A DNA stretch of 25,087 nucleotides from Oxalobacteraceae bacterium UBA6018 (GCA_002428015.1 DIZW01000117.1:39087-64173), one strand, 5' to 3'. Shown: positions 15,578 to 23,525, counted from the first letter of the stretch. Made by a program: numbers and translations. The notes: a model not told the origin generated them from the sequence alone.

Positions 15578-15592
15578 TTCACATAATATGAA
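15578..15592. promoter_or_regulatory. Candidate LysR-type operator (T-N11-A palindrome)
   Basis: TTCACATAATATGAA is an imperfect palindrome (12 of 15 positions symmetric) with the T-N11-A form of LysR boxes. It lies 16 bases upstream of the lysR ATG and 86 bases before the MFS ATG, in the divergent gap. Autorepression of lysR and activation of the transporter is the standard arrangement. Confidence 0.5.
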
Positions 15593-15678
15593 AAGTAAGT
15601 GTCGATTATGCCCTAATTATCTTTTAGTCGGGCTTGCGTACACTGGCGCTATTCGGATCCCAACAATGAAGGAAGGTC

Positions 15679-16902
15679 ATGAGCCACCCAACTACTCCCC
15701 AGCCACCCGCGATGTCGCGCGCCATGGTGCTGCTGTTCGCGATCGCCTGCGGGCTGATCGTCGCCAACCTCTACTACGCGCAAACCCTGGTCGGCCCGAT
15801 CAGCGCCGCCACCGGGCTCTCGCCGGAAAGCGCCGGGCTGATCGTGACCCTGACCCAGGTCGGCTACACGCTCGGGCTGGTGTTCGTGGTGCCGCTGGGC
15901 GACCTACTCGAGAACCGCCGGCTGATCGTCTGCGCCCTGCTGTTCACCGCGCTGGCGCTGGCGGCGGCCGCCACCAGCAGCGGTGCGGCGCTGTTCCTGG
16001 CGGCGGCCCTGGCGATCGGTCTGGGCTCGGTGGCGGCCCAGGTGCTGGTGCCGTTCGCGGCTCACCTGTCGAGCGAGGCGACACGCGGCGCGACGGTCGG
16101 CAAGGTGGTCAGCGGCCTGCTGCTGGGCATCATGCTGGCGCGCCCGGCGGCCAGCCTCATCGCCGCCCACAGCAGCTACCACGTGGTGTTCGGCGGCGCG
16201 GCGCTGTTGATGCTGGCGTTGGCGGGCCTGCTGTGGCGCCAACTGCCCCTGCGCCAGCCCAGCTCGCCCCTGCCCTATTTTCCGCTGATCGCCTCGCTGT
16301 TGCACTTGTTCCTCACGACCCCGCTGGTGCGGCGCCGCGCGGCCTACCACGCCGGCCTGTTCGGCGCGTTCAGTCTGTTCTGGACCGTCACGCCGCTGAT
16401 GCTGGCCGGCCCGGCCTTCCACCTGTCGCAGACCGGGATCGCCATCTTCGCGCTGGTGGGCATGGCCGGCGCCGTGGCCTCGCCCGTGGCCGGGCGCCTG
16501 GCCGACGCCGGCCACACCAGGATGGCGACCGCAGGGGCGCTGGCGCTGGGCGTGATCGGCTTCGCGCTGCCGATGGCCGCGCCAGGCGCGCGCCCCCTGG
16601 CGCTGGGCCTGCTGGTGGCCGCGTCCATCGTGCTCGACATGGCGGTGGCGGCCAACCTGGTGCTGGGCCAGCGCGCCATCTTCAGCCTGGGCGCGGCCGA
16701 GCGCAGCCGCCTGAACGGGATCTATTTCGCGCTGTTCTTCGCCGGCGGCGCGGCCGGCTCGGCCATGGGCGGATGGATGTACGCCCGCCACGGCTGGCAT
16801 GCGGCGCTGCTGACCGGCATGGCCTTTTGCGGCCTGGCCCTGCTCTACTGGCTGACCGAACTGGGCGGGCGGTCGGCGCGCCTGGCGCGCCCGGCGGCGT
16901 GA
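15679..16902 (+). CDS. MFS transporter, probable drug or metabolite exporter
   Basis: 407-aa major facilitator superfamily protein with about 12 hydrophobic segments. The first helix pair carries IACGLIVANLYYAQTLVGPI and the loop 2-3 signature is GDLLENRRLI. The central cytoplasmic loop (about residues 190-215) is followed by the second six-helix half with AGRLADAGHTRMAT. The ATG at 15679 has a GGAAGG site 2 bases before TC-ATG. No substrate-specific residues can be read. It is divergent from a LysR regulator, the common arrangement for inducible exporters. It converges with the AI-2E-type permease over 33 bases, where a 14-bp sequence is duplicated. Confidence 0.92.
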   Translation: MSHPTTPQPPAMSRAMVLLFAIACGLIVANLYYAQTLVGPISAATGLSPESAGLIVTLTQVGYTLGLVFVVPLGDLLENRRLIVCALLFTALALAAAATSSGAALFLAAALAIGLGSVAAQVLVPFAAHLSSEATRGATVGKVVSGLLLGIMLARPAASLIAAHSSYHVVFGGAALLMLALAGLLWRQLPLRQPSSPLPYFPLIASLLHLFLTTPLVRRRAAYHAGLFGAFSLFWTVTPLMLAGPAFHLSQTGIAIFALVGMAGAVASPVAGRLADAGHTRMATAGALALGVIGFALPMAAPGARPLALGLLVAASIVLDMAVAANLVLGQRAIFSLGAAERSRLNGIYFALFFAGGAAGSAMGGWMYARHGWHAALLTGMAFCGLALLYWLTELGGRSARLARPAA

Positions 16903-16935
16903 GGACTTGCTGCCGCGACGCGGCGGTGTGTGGAC

Positions 16936-18000
16936 TTACTGCCGCAACTCGTCGGCCGGCGCCGTCCCGGTCCACTCGCGCAGCAGCGAGTAGCCGACCG
17001 CCAGCAAGGTGGGGCCGATGAACAGGCCGACAAAGCCGAAGGCGAACACGCCGCCCAGCACGCCCAGCAGCACCAGCAGGAAAGGCAGGCTGCTGCCGCG
17101 GCTGATCAGCATCGGCTTGACGATGTTGTCGACCCCGCTGATGAGCAGCAGGCCCCACACCAGCATGAACACGCCCCAGCCGGTGCGGCCCTGCTGGAAC
17201 AGCCAGATGGCGGCGCCGCCCCAGACGATGGGCGGGCCGACCGGCACCAGGGACATCACGAAGGTGGCAAAGCTAAGCAGCGGCACGGCGGGCACGCCGG
17301 CGATGGCGAAGCCGAGCGCGGCCACCAGGGCCTGCGCCAGCGCGGTGCCGAGCAGGCCGTACATGACGCCGCGCACGGTCTGGCTGACGGTGTGCGCGAC
17401 CTTGGCGGCGTTGGCGCCGACCACGCGCGTCATCATCACGGCCATGGCGGCGAGCAGGCGGTGGCCGTCGCGGTACAGGAAAAAGGCGACAAACACCGCC
17501 AGGCTGGTCTGGGCCACGCCGGCCCCCAGCGCCAGGCTGCCGTTCAGCAGCGCGTGGCGGGCAGGCTCGAGCATGCGCTTGCCCAGTTCGAGCATCTGTT
17601 CGCGGCTGGCCACCAGCTCGCGCAGGTAGCGCTCGATGGGTTCGCCCACCAGTGGAATATGACTCAGCCAGGCCGGCGGCGTGATCTGGCCGCTTTCGAG
17701 GACAGCGCGCAGTTGCTCGTAGAAGCGTCCGACGTCGTCGGCCAGATTGTAGGCGACCAGGGCGACCGGCAGGATCACGACCAGTGTCAGGCTCAGCGTG
17801 AGGGTGGCGGCGGCCAGGGTGCGGCGACCGCCCATGCGGCGCAGCAGCATGTTGTACAGGGGCCAAGAGGAGATGGCGATGGCGGCGGCGAACAGGATCG
17901 CCGGCAGGAAGGGACGCAGCACGTAGAAGCAGCCGATGGTCAGCAGCGCGATGGCGGCGACCTGGGGAATGTTCCTGGGCGGCTTGCTGGTCGAATCCAT
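16936..18000 (-). CDS. AI-2E family transporter (YdiK/PerM-like permease)
   Basis: 354-aa polytopic membrane protein of the AI-2E transporter family. Hydrophobic segments lie at about residues 15-50, 63-90 and 155-180, with a cluster from about 210 to the C-terminus containing GVPAVPLLSFATFVMSLVPV, PPIVWGGAAIWLF and VDNIVKPMLISRG, the most conserved family segments. Members have been linked to autoinducer-2 export or to Na+/H+ exchange; the substrate here is unknown. The ATG at 18000 has AAGGAAGG just upstream. It follows the SCO gene by 28 bases on the same strand, so it may be the last gene of the cta transcript without being functionally part of it. Confidence 0.9.
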   Translation of the reverse strand: MDSTSKPPRNIPQVAAIALLTIGCFYVLRPFLPAILFAAAIAISSWPLYNMLLRRMGGRRTLAAATLTLSLTLVVILPVALVAYNLADDVGRFYEQLRAVLESGQITPPAWLSHIPLVGEPIERYLRELVASREQMLELGKRMLEPARHALLNGSLALGAGVAQTSLAVFVAFFLYRDGHRLLAAMAVMMTRVVGANAAKVAHTVSQTVRGVMYGLLGTALAQALVAALGFAIAGVPAVPLLSFATFVMSLVPVGPPIVWGGAAIWLFQQGRTGWGVFMLVWGLLLISGVDNIVKPMLISRGSSLPFLLVLLGVLGGVFAFGFVGLFIGPTLLAVGYSLLREWTGTAPADELRQ

Positions 18001-18028
18001 GCCTTCCTTGTGCGGGGCCAGGGCGGGC

Positions 18029-18613
18029 TTAGTTCAGCAGCTGCTTGATGTCGTGCACCAGCGGCTCCGGCCCCTGCCCGTTGCGCACGAACAGGCGGAT
18101 CTTGCCGCTGCGGTCGAACACGTAGCTGGCGGCCGTGTGGTCGATCGAGTAGCTGCCGGGGGTCTTGCCGGGCTGCTTGGCGTAGAACACCTTGAATTCC
18201 TTGGCCACCTTGGCGGTCGCCGCGGCGTCGCCGCGCAGGCCGAGAAAGCGCGGGTCGAAGGCGGGCACGTATTGCGCGAGCAGGGCCTGGGTGTCGCGCT
18301 CGGGGTCGAGGGTGACGAACAGCACCTGCACCTGGTCGGCCTGGGCGCCGAGCTGCTTCATCGCCGCGGCCATCTCGGCCATGGTGGTGGGGCACACGTC
18401 CGGGCACTGGGTGTAGCCGAAGAACAGCACCACCACCTTGCCCTTGAAGTCGGCCAGGGTGCGCGGTTTGCCGTTGTGGTCGGTCAGGGAGAAGCCATGC
18501 GCGTAGTCCAGCCCGCTAAGGTCGGTGTTCTGGAAGCTGGGCGGCCGGGCGGCCGGTTGATCGCAGCCAGCCAGCAGCAGGGCCAGCGCGCACAGGGCGA
18601 GGAATTTTTTCAT
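18029..18613 (-). CDS. sco: SCO1/SenC-type copper chaperone for cytochrome oxidase
   Basis: 194-aa periplasmic thioredoxin-fold protein that delivers copper or reduces cysteines for the CuA site of cytochrome c oxidase subunit II. The N-terminus MKKFLALCALALLLAGC is a lipoprotein signal with lipobox Cys17. The copper site is complete: Cys70 and Cys74 in GYTQCPDVCPTT, and His159 in SIDHTAASYVFD. The ATG at 18613 is chosen because the longer frame runs into the ctaB gene and the signal peptide starts here. ctaB ends 10 bases upstream, so the gene is in the cta operon. Confidence 0.94.
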   Translation of the reverse strand: MKKFLALCALALLLAGCDQPAARPPSFQNTDLSGLDYAHGFSLTDHNGKPRTLADFKGKVVVLFFGYTQCPDVCPTTMAEMAAAMKQLGAQADQVQVLFVTLDPERDTQALLAQYVPAFDPRFLGLRGDAAATAKVAKEFKVFYAKQPGKTPGSYSIDHTAASYVFDRSGKIRLFVRNGQGPEPLVHDIKQLLN

Positions 18614-18623
18614 GCCGGTCCCG

Positions 18624-19517
18624 TCAGAAGCGCACGTAATGGTCGAGCAGCAGCGCGCCGAACAGCAGCGACAGATAGATGATCGACCAGGTGAAGGCCT
18701 TGCGGGCGCGCAAGTCCGAATAGTGGCGGTAGACCTGCCAGCCATGCCACAGGAACACGGCGTTGAGGGCGACGGCGGCGGCCAGGTAGATCAGGCCGCT
18801 CATGCGCACGGCGTAGGGCAGCATGGTCGTCGCGGCCAGCACGATCGAGTACAGCCACACGTGGAAGCCGGTGAAGTTCATGCCGTGGGTCACCGGCAGC
18901 ATGGGCAGGCCGGAGCGCGCGTAGTCGTCGCGCCGGTACATGGCCAGGGCCCAGAAGTGCGGCGGGGTCCAGACGAAAATGATCAGCACCAGCAGCCAGG
19001 CCTGCATCGGCACGTCGTTGGCGATGGCGGCCCAGCCCAGCGCCGGCGGCATGGCGCCGGACAGGCCGCCGATGACGATGTTCTGCGGCGTGGCCGGTTT
19101 CAGGATCAGGGTGTAGATGACCGCGTAGCCGACGAAGGTGACGAGAGTAAGCCACATGGTGAGCGGGTTGACGAGGACGTACAGCACCCACATGCCGGCC
19201 GCGCCGATAATGGCGGAAAAGGTGATGGTCTGGACCTTGCTCAGCTCGCCCATGGCGGTGGCGCGGCGCGCGGTGCGGGCCATGCGCGCGTCGATCTCGG
19301 CCTCGAACAGGCAGTTGACGGCGAAGGCGGCCCCGGCCAGCAGCCAGATGCCGACGGTGGCGGCGACGACGACGCGCCAGTCCGGCAGGCCGTCGGTGGC
19401 CATGAACATGCCGATCACGGCGCAGAACACGGCCAGCTGGGTCACCCGCGGCTTGGTCAGGGCCAGGTACTGGGCGGCGCGGTTGCTGGGTTTCTGGATT
19501 GCGGTCTGGGTCGTCAT
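18624..19517 (-). CDS. ctaB: Protoheme IX farnesyltransferase (heme O synthase)
   Basis: 297-aa UbiA-superfamily prenyltransferase that adds a farnesyl group to heme b to make heme o, the first step to heme a. It has about eight or nine membrane segments. The first polyprenyl-diphosphate site is NCLFEAEIDARMARTARR, in which the usual first Asp is Glu; I believe this variant occurs in betaproteobacterial homologues. The second region includes VWTPPHFWALAMYRRDDYARSGLPMLPV, highly conserved. Its start overlaps the ctaA stop by 4 bases (ATGA), so the two heme-a enzymes are translationally coupled. Confidence 0.95.
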   Translation of the reverse strand: MTTQTAIQKPSNRAAQYLALTKPRVTQLAVFCAVIGMFMATDGLPDWRVVVAATVGIWLLAGAAFAVNCLFEAEIDARMARTARRATAMGELSKVQTITFSAIIGAAGMWVLYVLVNPLTMWLTLVTFVGYAVIYTLILKPATPQNIVIGGLSGAMPPALGWAAIANDVPMQAWLLVLIIFVWTPPHFWALAMYRRDDYARSGLPMLPVTHGMNFTGFHVWLYSIVLAATTMLPYAVRMSGLIYLAAAVALNAVFLWHGWQVYRHYSDLRARKAFTWSIIYLSLLFGALLLDHYVRF

Positions 19518-20644
19518 GGGAATGCGGGGCTGGCCTCGGGATGCGCGGCCGGCAGCTGCTGGCGCCGCTGGCTAAGCGCGTAGTTTAACATGGTCACCAG
19601 CAGGACCAGCGCCGCCGCGCCGGCGTTATGCAGCACGGCCAGGGCCAGCGGGAAGTGGAGGAACACCGTGCCCAGGCCGGTGGCGAGCTGGGCCAGCAGC
19701 ACCAGCGCCAGCGCGCGCGCCAGCGTACGCAGGGCCGGGTGCGCCCAGGCGCGCCAGGCCGTCACGCCGAGCACGGCGACGACCACGAAGGCCATGTTGC
19801 GGTGCACCCAGTGGATGGCGGTGAGCGCCGCGAACGGCAGGTAGTGGCCGGCGGCGGTCTTGCCCAGCGCGCGCCACAGCGTGAAGCCGTGCGCGAAGTC
19901 CATGTCCGGCACCAGCTGGCCGCCGCAGAGGGGGAACTCGGTGCAGGCCAGGGTGGCGTAATTGGTGCTGACCCAGCCGCCGAGGAAGATCTGCACGGCC
20001 AGCAGCGCCCCCGACAGCAGGGCCAGCGCGCGCAGCGAGGCCGGCAGGGCCGGGCCGTTCGCGGGACGCAGGGCCGCGTTCTGGCGCGCGCCCAGCCATG
20101 CCAACAAGGCCAGCAGCCCCATGCCGAGCATCAGGTGGGTGGTGACGATCACCGGTTGCAGCTTCATCGTCACGGTCCAGGCGCCGAACGCGCCCTGCAG
20201 GCAGACGAAGCCGAACAGCATGGTGGGCAGGCCCGGGGCGAATTCAGCGCGCCGCGACTTGCGCCACTGCACCCAGGCGGTGGCCATCAGGGTCACGATC
20301 AAGACGCCGATGCCCATCGCCAGGTAGCGGTGGATCATCTCGATCCAGGCCTTCATGACCGTCACCGGGCCGGTCGGCATGAGCGCCTCGGCCGCGCTGA
20401 TGTCGGCGTGCGCGAGGAAGGGGTTGGCCAGGCCGTAGCAGCCGGGCCAGTCCGGACAGCCCAGGCCGGAATCGGTCAGGCGCGTGAAGCCGCCGAACAC
20501 GATCAGGTCGAAGGTGAGGAACACCGTGGTCCAGACCAGCTTGCGGTACTTGCTGGCGTCCGAGGAGATCCATACCATCGCCAGCGGCAGCGAGGCCGCC
20601 ATCAGGCCCGTCACGGCCAGTTGCGCCAGGGTCGATGCTTGCAT
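19514..20644 (-). CDS. ctaA: Heme A synthase (CtaA/COX15)
   Basis: 376-aa inner-membrane enzyme that oxidises heme o to heme a. It has about eight membrane helices arranged as two four-helix bundles. Conserved features are GGFTRLTDSGLGCPDWPGCYG (written in two parts: GGFTRLTDSGLGC and PDWPGCYG), the heme-ligand histidines in MIHRYLAMGIG, VTTHLMLGMG, AIHWVHRNMAF and VLHNAGAAALVLL, and a Cys pair in LACTEFPLCGG. It lies between the SCO-like gene (5-base gap) and ctaB (4-base overlap). The C-terminal tail is Pro/Ala-rich and poorly conserved. Confidence 0.95.
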   Translation of the reverse strand: MQASTLAQLAVTGLMAASLPLAMVWISSDASKYRKLVWTTVFLTFDLIVFGGFTRLTDSGLGCPDWPGCYGLANPFLAHADISAAEALMPTGPVTVMKAWIEMIHRYLAMGIGVLIVTLMATAWVQWRKSRRAEFAPGLPTMLFGFVCLQGAFGAWTVTMKLQPVIVTTHLMLGMGLLALLAWLGARQNAALRPANGPALPASLRALALLSGALLAVQIFLGGWVSTNYATLACTEFPLCGGQLVPDMDFAHGFTLWRALGKTAAGHYLPFAALTAIHWVHRNMAFVVVAVLGVTAWRAWAHPALRTLARALALVLLAQLATGLGTVFLHFPLALAVLHNAGAAALVLLVTMLNYALSQRRQQLPAAHPEASPAFP

Positions 20645-20649
20645 TGCGC

Positions 20650-21246
20650 CTAGCCGATCGCCGAGGCTTTGAGCAGCTTGCCGATGTCGTTCTTGACCTT
20701 GGCAGGGTCGGCGTCTTTCGGGAAGCGCATCATCAGGTTGCCGAGCGGATCGATCATGTACAGGTGGGTGGACGCGTCGTCGCCGGGCTCGACCGGCAGC
20801 CAGCGCGTCAGCGGCGCCTGCGCCACGCGCAGCATGCGGGTGCCGTCGTATTCGCGCATGAGCACGGTGTCAAGCGGGGTGGCGTCGGTGATCAGCCAGA
20901 CGCGCTCGATGCGCTCCATCTCCTTGCCTTGCATCAGGCGCAGCTGGCGCATCGCGAACAACTGCTTGCGGCAGGCGTCGTCGCACTGGCCGGGGCCGAC
21001 CTTGAGCAGGATCCACTTGCCCTTGTAGGCCTCCAGGCCGGCCGGCTTGCCGTCCAGCGTAGTGGCCGCCAGGTTCGGCATCGGGTGCTGGCGCGGGTCG
21101 ATCAGGGCGCCGTAGTTGGTGCGCCCGGTGGGCTTGATGACGTAATAGGTCAGGTAAGAAAAGATCAGGGGCGAAGCGCACACGGCCATGATAGTCAGCA
21201 GCTTCCAGCGTCCGGCGCCAGGCTTAGGCTTGTTTGTTTGTTCCAC
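20650..21246 (-). CDS. SCO-like membrane-anchored thioredoxin-fold protein
   Basis: 198 aa with one N-terminal membrane helix (about residues 15-36) and a periplasmic domain resembling SCO proteins. It has a CxxxC pair (Cys88, Cys92) in GPGQCDDACRKQL, preceded by GKWILLKVG. The SCO-type STHLYMIDPLGNLMMRFP follows near residues 159-176, where a His is present but shifted relative to classical SCO. A role in redox or copper handling during oxidase assembly is inferred from its place between SURF1 and ctaA. The start is GTG at 21246, inside the 3' end of SURF1 (23-base overlap), with AGGA 8 bases upstream. It is weakly similar to SCO and could be only a thiol reductase. Confidence 0.82.
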   Translation of the reverse strand: MEQTNKPKPGAGRWKLLTIMAVCASPLIFSYLTYYVIKPTGRTNYGALIDPRQHPMPNLAATTLDGKPAGLEAYKGKWILLKVGPGQCDDACRKQLFAMRQLRLMQGKEMERIERVWLITDATPLDTVLMREYDGTRMLRVAQAPLTRWLPVEPGDDASTHLYMIDPLGNLMMRFPKDADPAKVKNDIGKLLKASAIG

Positions 21247-21952
21247 GTCGAAATCCTGTAATCAAGAAGAATAGAAAGGCCATCGCAGCCAGCGCATACC
21301 ACTGGAAGGCGTAGCCCTGGTTGCGTTCCACGCCCAGCGCGGGCGCCGGCCAGGCGCGCTCGAGGGTGTCGCCGGGCGCCGCCGGGGCGTCCTGCTCGAG
21401 CACGAAGGGCTGCAGCGCCAAGCCGCTGGCCTGGGCAAATTGCGCCAGGTCGATATTTTGCAGGATGGCGCGCGGCTTCACCGTCGGGGGCGTACCCAGC
21501 TGCATGACGTGGCCCAGGCCGCCGCGGGCGATGCCGGTCACGGTGACCTCGCCGGCCGGGGTGGGAAACGTCGGCAGGCGGTCGTGCTCGGCCGTGTAGC
21601 GCGGCAGCCAGCCACGCGCCACCAGCACGTGCATATTGGAGCCTGCGATGCGCAGTGGCATCAGGAGGTAGAAGCCGACCTTGCCGTCTTGCGGACGGTT
21701 GTCCAGGAACAGCGGCCAGTCGGCCAGGAAGGTGCCGGTCACGCGCACGCGCCGAAATTCCAGCGCGGCGGGGGCGAGCGGCGCGGCGCCGACGACGACC
21801 GGGGCGGCCGCCCCGCGCTGGACCAGGGTGGCCTGCAGGGCCAGCTTGCCGGCCGCGCGCCGCTGCTGCCATTGGCCGAGCGCGATCCCCAGCGCCACCA
21901 GGGCGATGGTGACCAGCAAGGGAATGGTGCGAAAACGGAAGCCGATACGCAT
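21224..21952 (-). CDS. SURF1-family cytochrome oxidase assembly protein
   Basis: 242-aa membrane protein needed for efficient maturation of aa3 oxidase, probably by handling heme a. It has the family hairpin topology: an N-terminal helix (about residues 9-28) followed by LGQWQQRRAAGK, a periplasmic domain with FLDNRPQDGKVGFYLLMPL and VLVARGWLPR, and a C-terminal helix after GYAFQWYALA (about residues 215-233). The length is typical. It is upstream of, and overlaps, the SCO-like gene, and is divergent from the small DUF2909 gene with only 35 bases between the starts. Confidence 0.94.
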   Translation of the reverse strand: MRIGFRFRTIPLLVTIALVALGIALGQWQQRRAAGKLALQATLVQRGAAAPVVVGAAPLAPAALEFRRVRVTGTFLADWPLFLDNRPQDGKVGFYLLMPLRIAGSNMHVLVARGWLPRYTAEHDRLPTFPTPAGEVTVTGIARGGLGHVMQLGTPPTVKPRAILQNIDLAQFAQASGLALQPFVLEQDAPAAPGDTLERAWPAPALGVERNQGYAFQWYALAAMAFLFFLITGFRRGTNKQA

Positions 21953-21987
21953 TACAATGGTCCCTTCCTCATCATCACTTCGACATC

Positions 21988-22188
21988 ATGAAATATCTCG
22001 TCGGCATCGCCTTCATCCTGATCCTGAGCTGCCTGGGATTCGCGCTGTTTTTCCTGATGCGCGACAAGGGCAAGAGCAACCGCACGATGCAGGCGCTGGC
22101 GATGCGCGTGGGCTTGTCGATCACCCTGTTCCTGATCGTGCTAGGCGCCTACAAGCTGGGCTGGATCGCGCCGACCGGCCTGCGCTGA
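21988..22188 (+). CDS. DUF2909 twin-transmembrane small protein
   Basis: 66 aa with two membrane helices: MKYLVGIAFILILSCLGFAL (about residues 1-23) and a second at about 42-60, separated by a basic turn with RDKGKSN. It matches the DUF2909/twin-transmembrane family often found beside SURF1 in betaproteobacterial cta clusters. The function is unknown; a link to oxidase assembly is inferred from position only. It is the only plus-strand gene in the cta block, divergent from SURF1 and closed by a strong terminator. A TACAAT at 21953-21958 could be its -10 box, though no clear -35 is seen. Confidence 0.85.
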   Translation: MKYLVGIAFILILSCLGFALFFLMRDKGKSNRTMQALAMRVGLSITLFLIVLGAYKLGWIAPTGLR

Positions 22189-22200
22189 AGCCCGCGCCGC

Positions 22201-22250
22201 AAAAAACCGGGGACAGAGCACCGCTTGGTGGCCTGTCCCCGGTTTTTTTT
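22201..22250. terminator. Bidirectional intrinsic terminator between DUF2909 gene and ctaE
   Basis: A 16-base arm AAAAAACCGGGGACAG (22201-22216) pairs perfectly with CTGTCCCCGGTTTTTT (22233-22248); an inner CACC/GGTG stem extends the hairpin around a GCTT loop. T runs appear in both directions, so it can end both the plus-strand small gene and the minus-strand ctaE transcript, though SURF1 needs its own promoter if ctaE transcription stops here. Confidence 0.92.
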
Positions 22251-22290
22251 CGCGGCGCGCCAGTGTGGGCGCGCGCCGCTGGCGGCATGC

Positions 22291-23148
22291 TTACATCCAG
22301 TACACGACGATGTACAGGCCGAGCCAGACCACGTCGACGAAGTGCCAGTACCAGGCCGCGCCCTCGAAACCGAAGTGGTGCTCGGGGGTGAAGTGGCCCT
22401 TCATCACGCGATACAGTACCACCGACAGCATGATCGCGCCCATGGTCACGTGAAAGCCGTGGAAGCCGGTCAGCATGAAGAAGGTCGAGCCATAGATGCC
22501 CGAGCTGAGTTTGAGGTTCAGTTCGGTGTAGGCGTGGTGGTACTCGAAGGCCTGGAAGCCCATGAACACGGCGCCGAGCAGGATGGTGACGAACAGGAAC
22601 AGCGCGGTCTTCGCGCGGTGCCCGGCGAGCAGGGCGTGGTGGGCGATGGTCAAGGTCACGCCCGAGGTCAGCAGCAGCGCGGTGTTGATGGTCGGGATCG
22701 GGAAAGGACCCATGGTGCTGAAGCTCTCGACGGTTCCGGCCGGGCCGGCGTTGCCCCACTGGCCGGCGAAGTCGGGCCAGAGGATCTTGTGGTCGAGGTC
22801 GGCCAGCCAGGGCATGCTGATCGAACGGGCATAGAACAGCGCGCCGAAGAAGGCGCCGAAGAACATCACCTCGGAGAAGATGAACCAGCTCATCGACCAG
22901 CGGAAGGACAGGTCGATGCGGGCGTTGTACTTGCCCGACTCGGATTCGCCGATGGCGTCGCCGAACCAGAAATACAGCACCAGGATGGTCGACAGGATGC
23001 CGGCGATGTTGAGGAACGGGCCCCAGGAGGCGCCATTGACCCAGCCGGAAGCGCCAACCATCGTGAGCAGCAGCGACATGCCGGCCATGATCGGCCAGCG
23101 GGACGGACCGGGCACGAAATAATAGGGTGCGGCGTTTGGTGAACTCAT
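22291..23148 (-). CDS. ctaE: Cytochrome c oxidase subunit III
   Basis: 285-aa core membrane subunit of aa3-type oxidase with seven helices. Conserved blocks are SMSWFIFSEVMFFGAFFGAL, GPFPIPTINTALLLTSGVTLT, HHALLAGHRAK, FMGFQAFEYHHAY, YGSTFFMLTGFHGFHVTMGA and HFGFEGAAWYWHFVDVVWLG. The start at 23148 (MSSPNAAPYYFVPGPS) is chosen because GAGGAG lies 6 bases before it; upstream in-frame ATGs overlap that site. A 158-base AT-richer leader with 9-bp repeats separates it from the DUF2970 gene. Confidence 0.96.
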   Translation of the reverse strand: MSSPNAAPYYFVPGPSRWPIMAGMSLLLTMVGASGWVNGASWGPFLNIAGILSTILVLYFWFGDAIGESESGKYNARIDLSFRWSMSWFIFSEVMFFGAFFGALFYARSISMPWLADLDHKILWPDFAGQWGNAGPAGTVESFSTMGPFPIPTINTALLLTSGVTLTIAHHALLAGHRAKTALFLFVTILLGAVFMGFQAFEYHHAYTELNLKLSSGIYGSTFFMLTGFHGFHVTMGAIMLSVVLYRVMKGHFTPEHHFGFEGAAWYWHFVDVVWLGLYIVVYWM

Positions 23149-23233
23149 CTTCATCTCCTCAATCAAACTGTATGCGGTGAATTGCTTTCTGCGCGAATTG
23201 TTGCGTTTTTTGTGCGAATCGTTTGTGTATCGT

Positions 23234-23260
23234 TTGCGAATCTTGCGAATCTTGCGAATT
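23234..23260. repeat. Three tandem 9-bp repeats upstream of ctaE
   Basis: TTGCGAATC at 23234-23242 and 23243-23251, then TTGCGAATT at 23252-23260. Related fragments (GTGCGAATC at 23212-23220 and GCGCGAATTG at 23191-23200) lie just before. It sits in the low-GC gap between ctaE and the DUF2970 gene. Confidence 0.8.
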
Positions 23261-23306
23261 TTGTTCCGCTACTCGCCTGCCCTTGCTGCCATCTTTTACC
23301 GGAACC

Positions 23307-23522
23307 CTACTTTGCCACCGCAAACCGCACCAGCGCCACCAGCATGCCGATAAACAGCAGCACCCCGATCAGCCCGGCCACGATCACGTGCACGGGATTC
23401 ATGTTGGCCGCGTCCTTCTCGTGGTCGCTGCGCTTGCGCACCCCGAAAAACGACCAGAACACGGCCTTCATGGTGGCGCCGAAAGAGGCCTTGCGCTGGG
23501 TATCTGGCTTGAACTCGTCCAT
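23307..23522 (-). CDS. DUF2970 small membrane protein
   Basis: 71 aa. The N-terminal cytoplasmic part contains TMKAVFWSFFGVRKRSDHEK, the DUF2970 signature, followed by one membrane helix (about residues 43-66). The family is regularly encoded between ctaG and ctaE in betaproteobacteria; its role is unknown, and assembly or stability of the oxidase is inferred from context. The ATG at 23522 lies 3 bases after the ctaG stop, indicating a shared transcript. Confidence 0.87.
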   Translation of the reverse strand: MDEFKPDTQRKASFGATMKAVFWSFFGVRKRSDHEKDAANMNPVHVIVAGLIGVLLFIGMLVALVRFAVAK

Positions 23523-23525
23523 GGT

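Noticed and set aside
13343..15586. 747-codon plus-strand ORF over the esterase and lysR
   Set aside because: Antisense to two clearly recognised genes; composition rich in G, A, R, H and Q with no domain.
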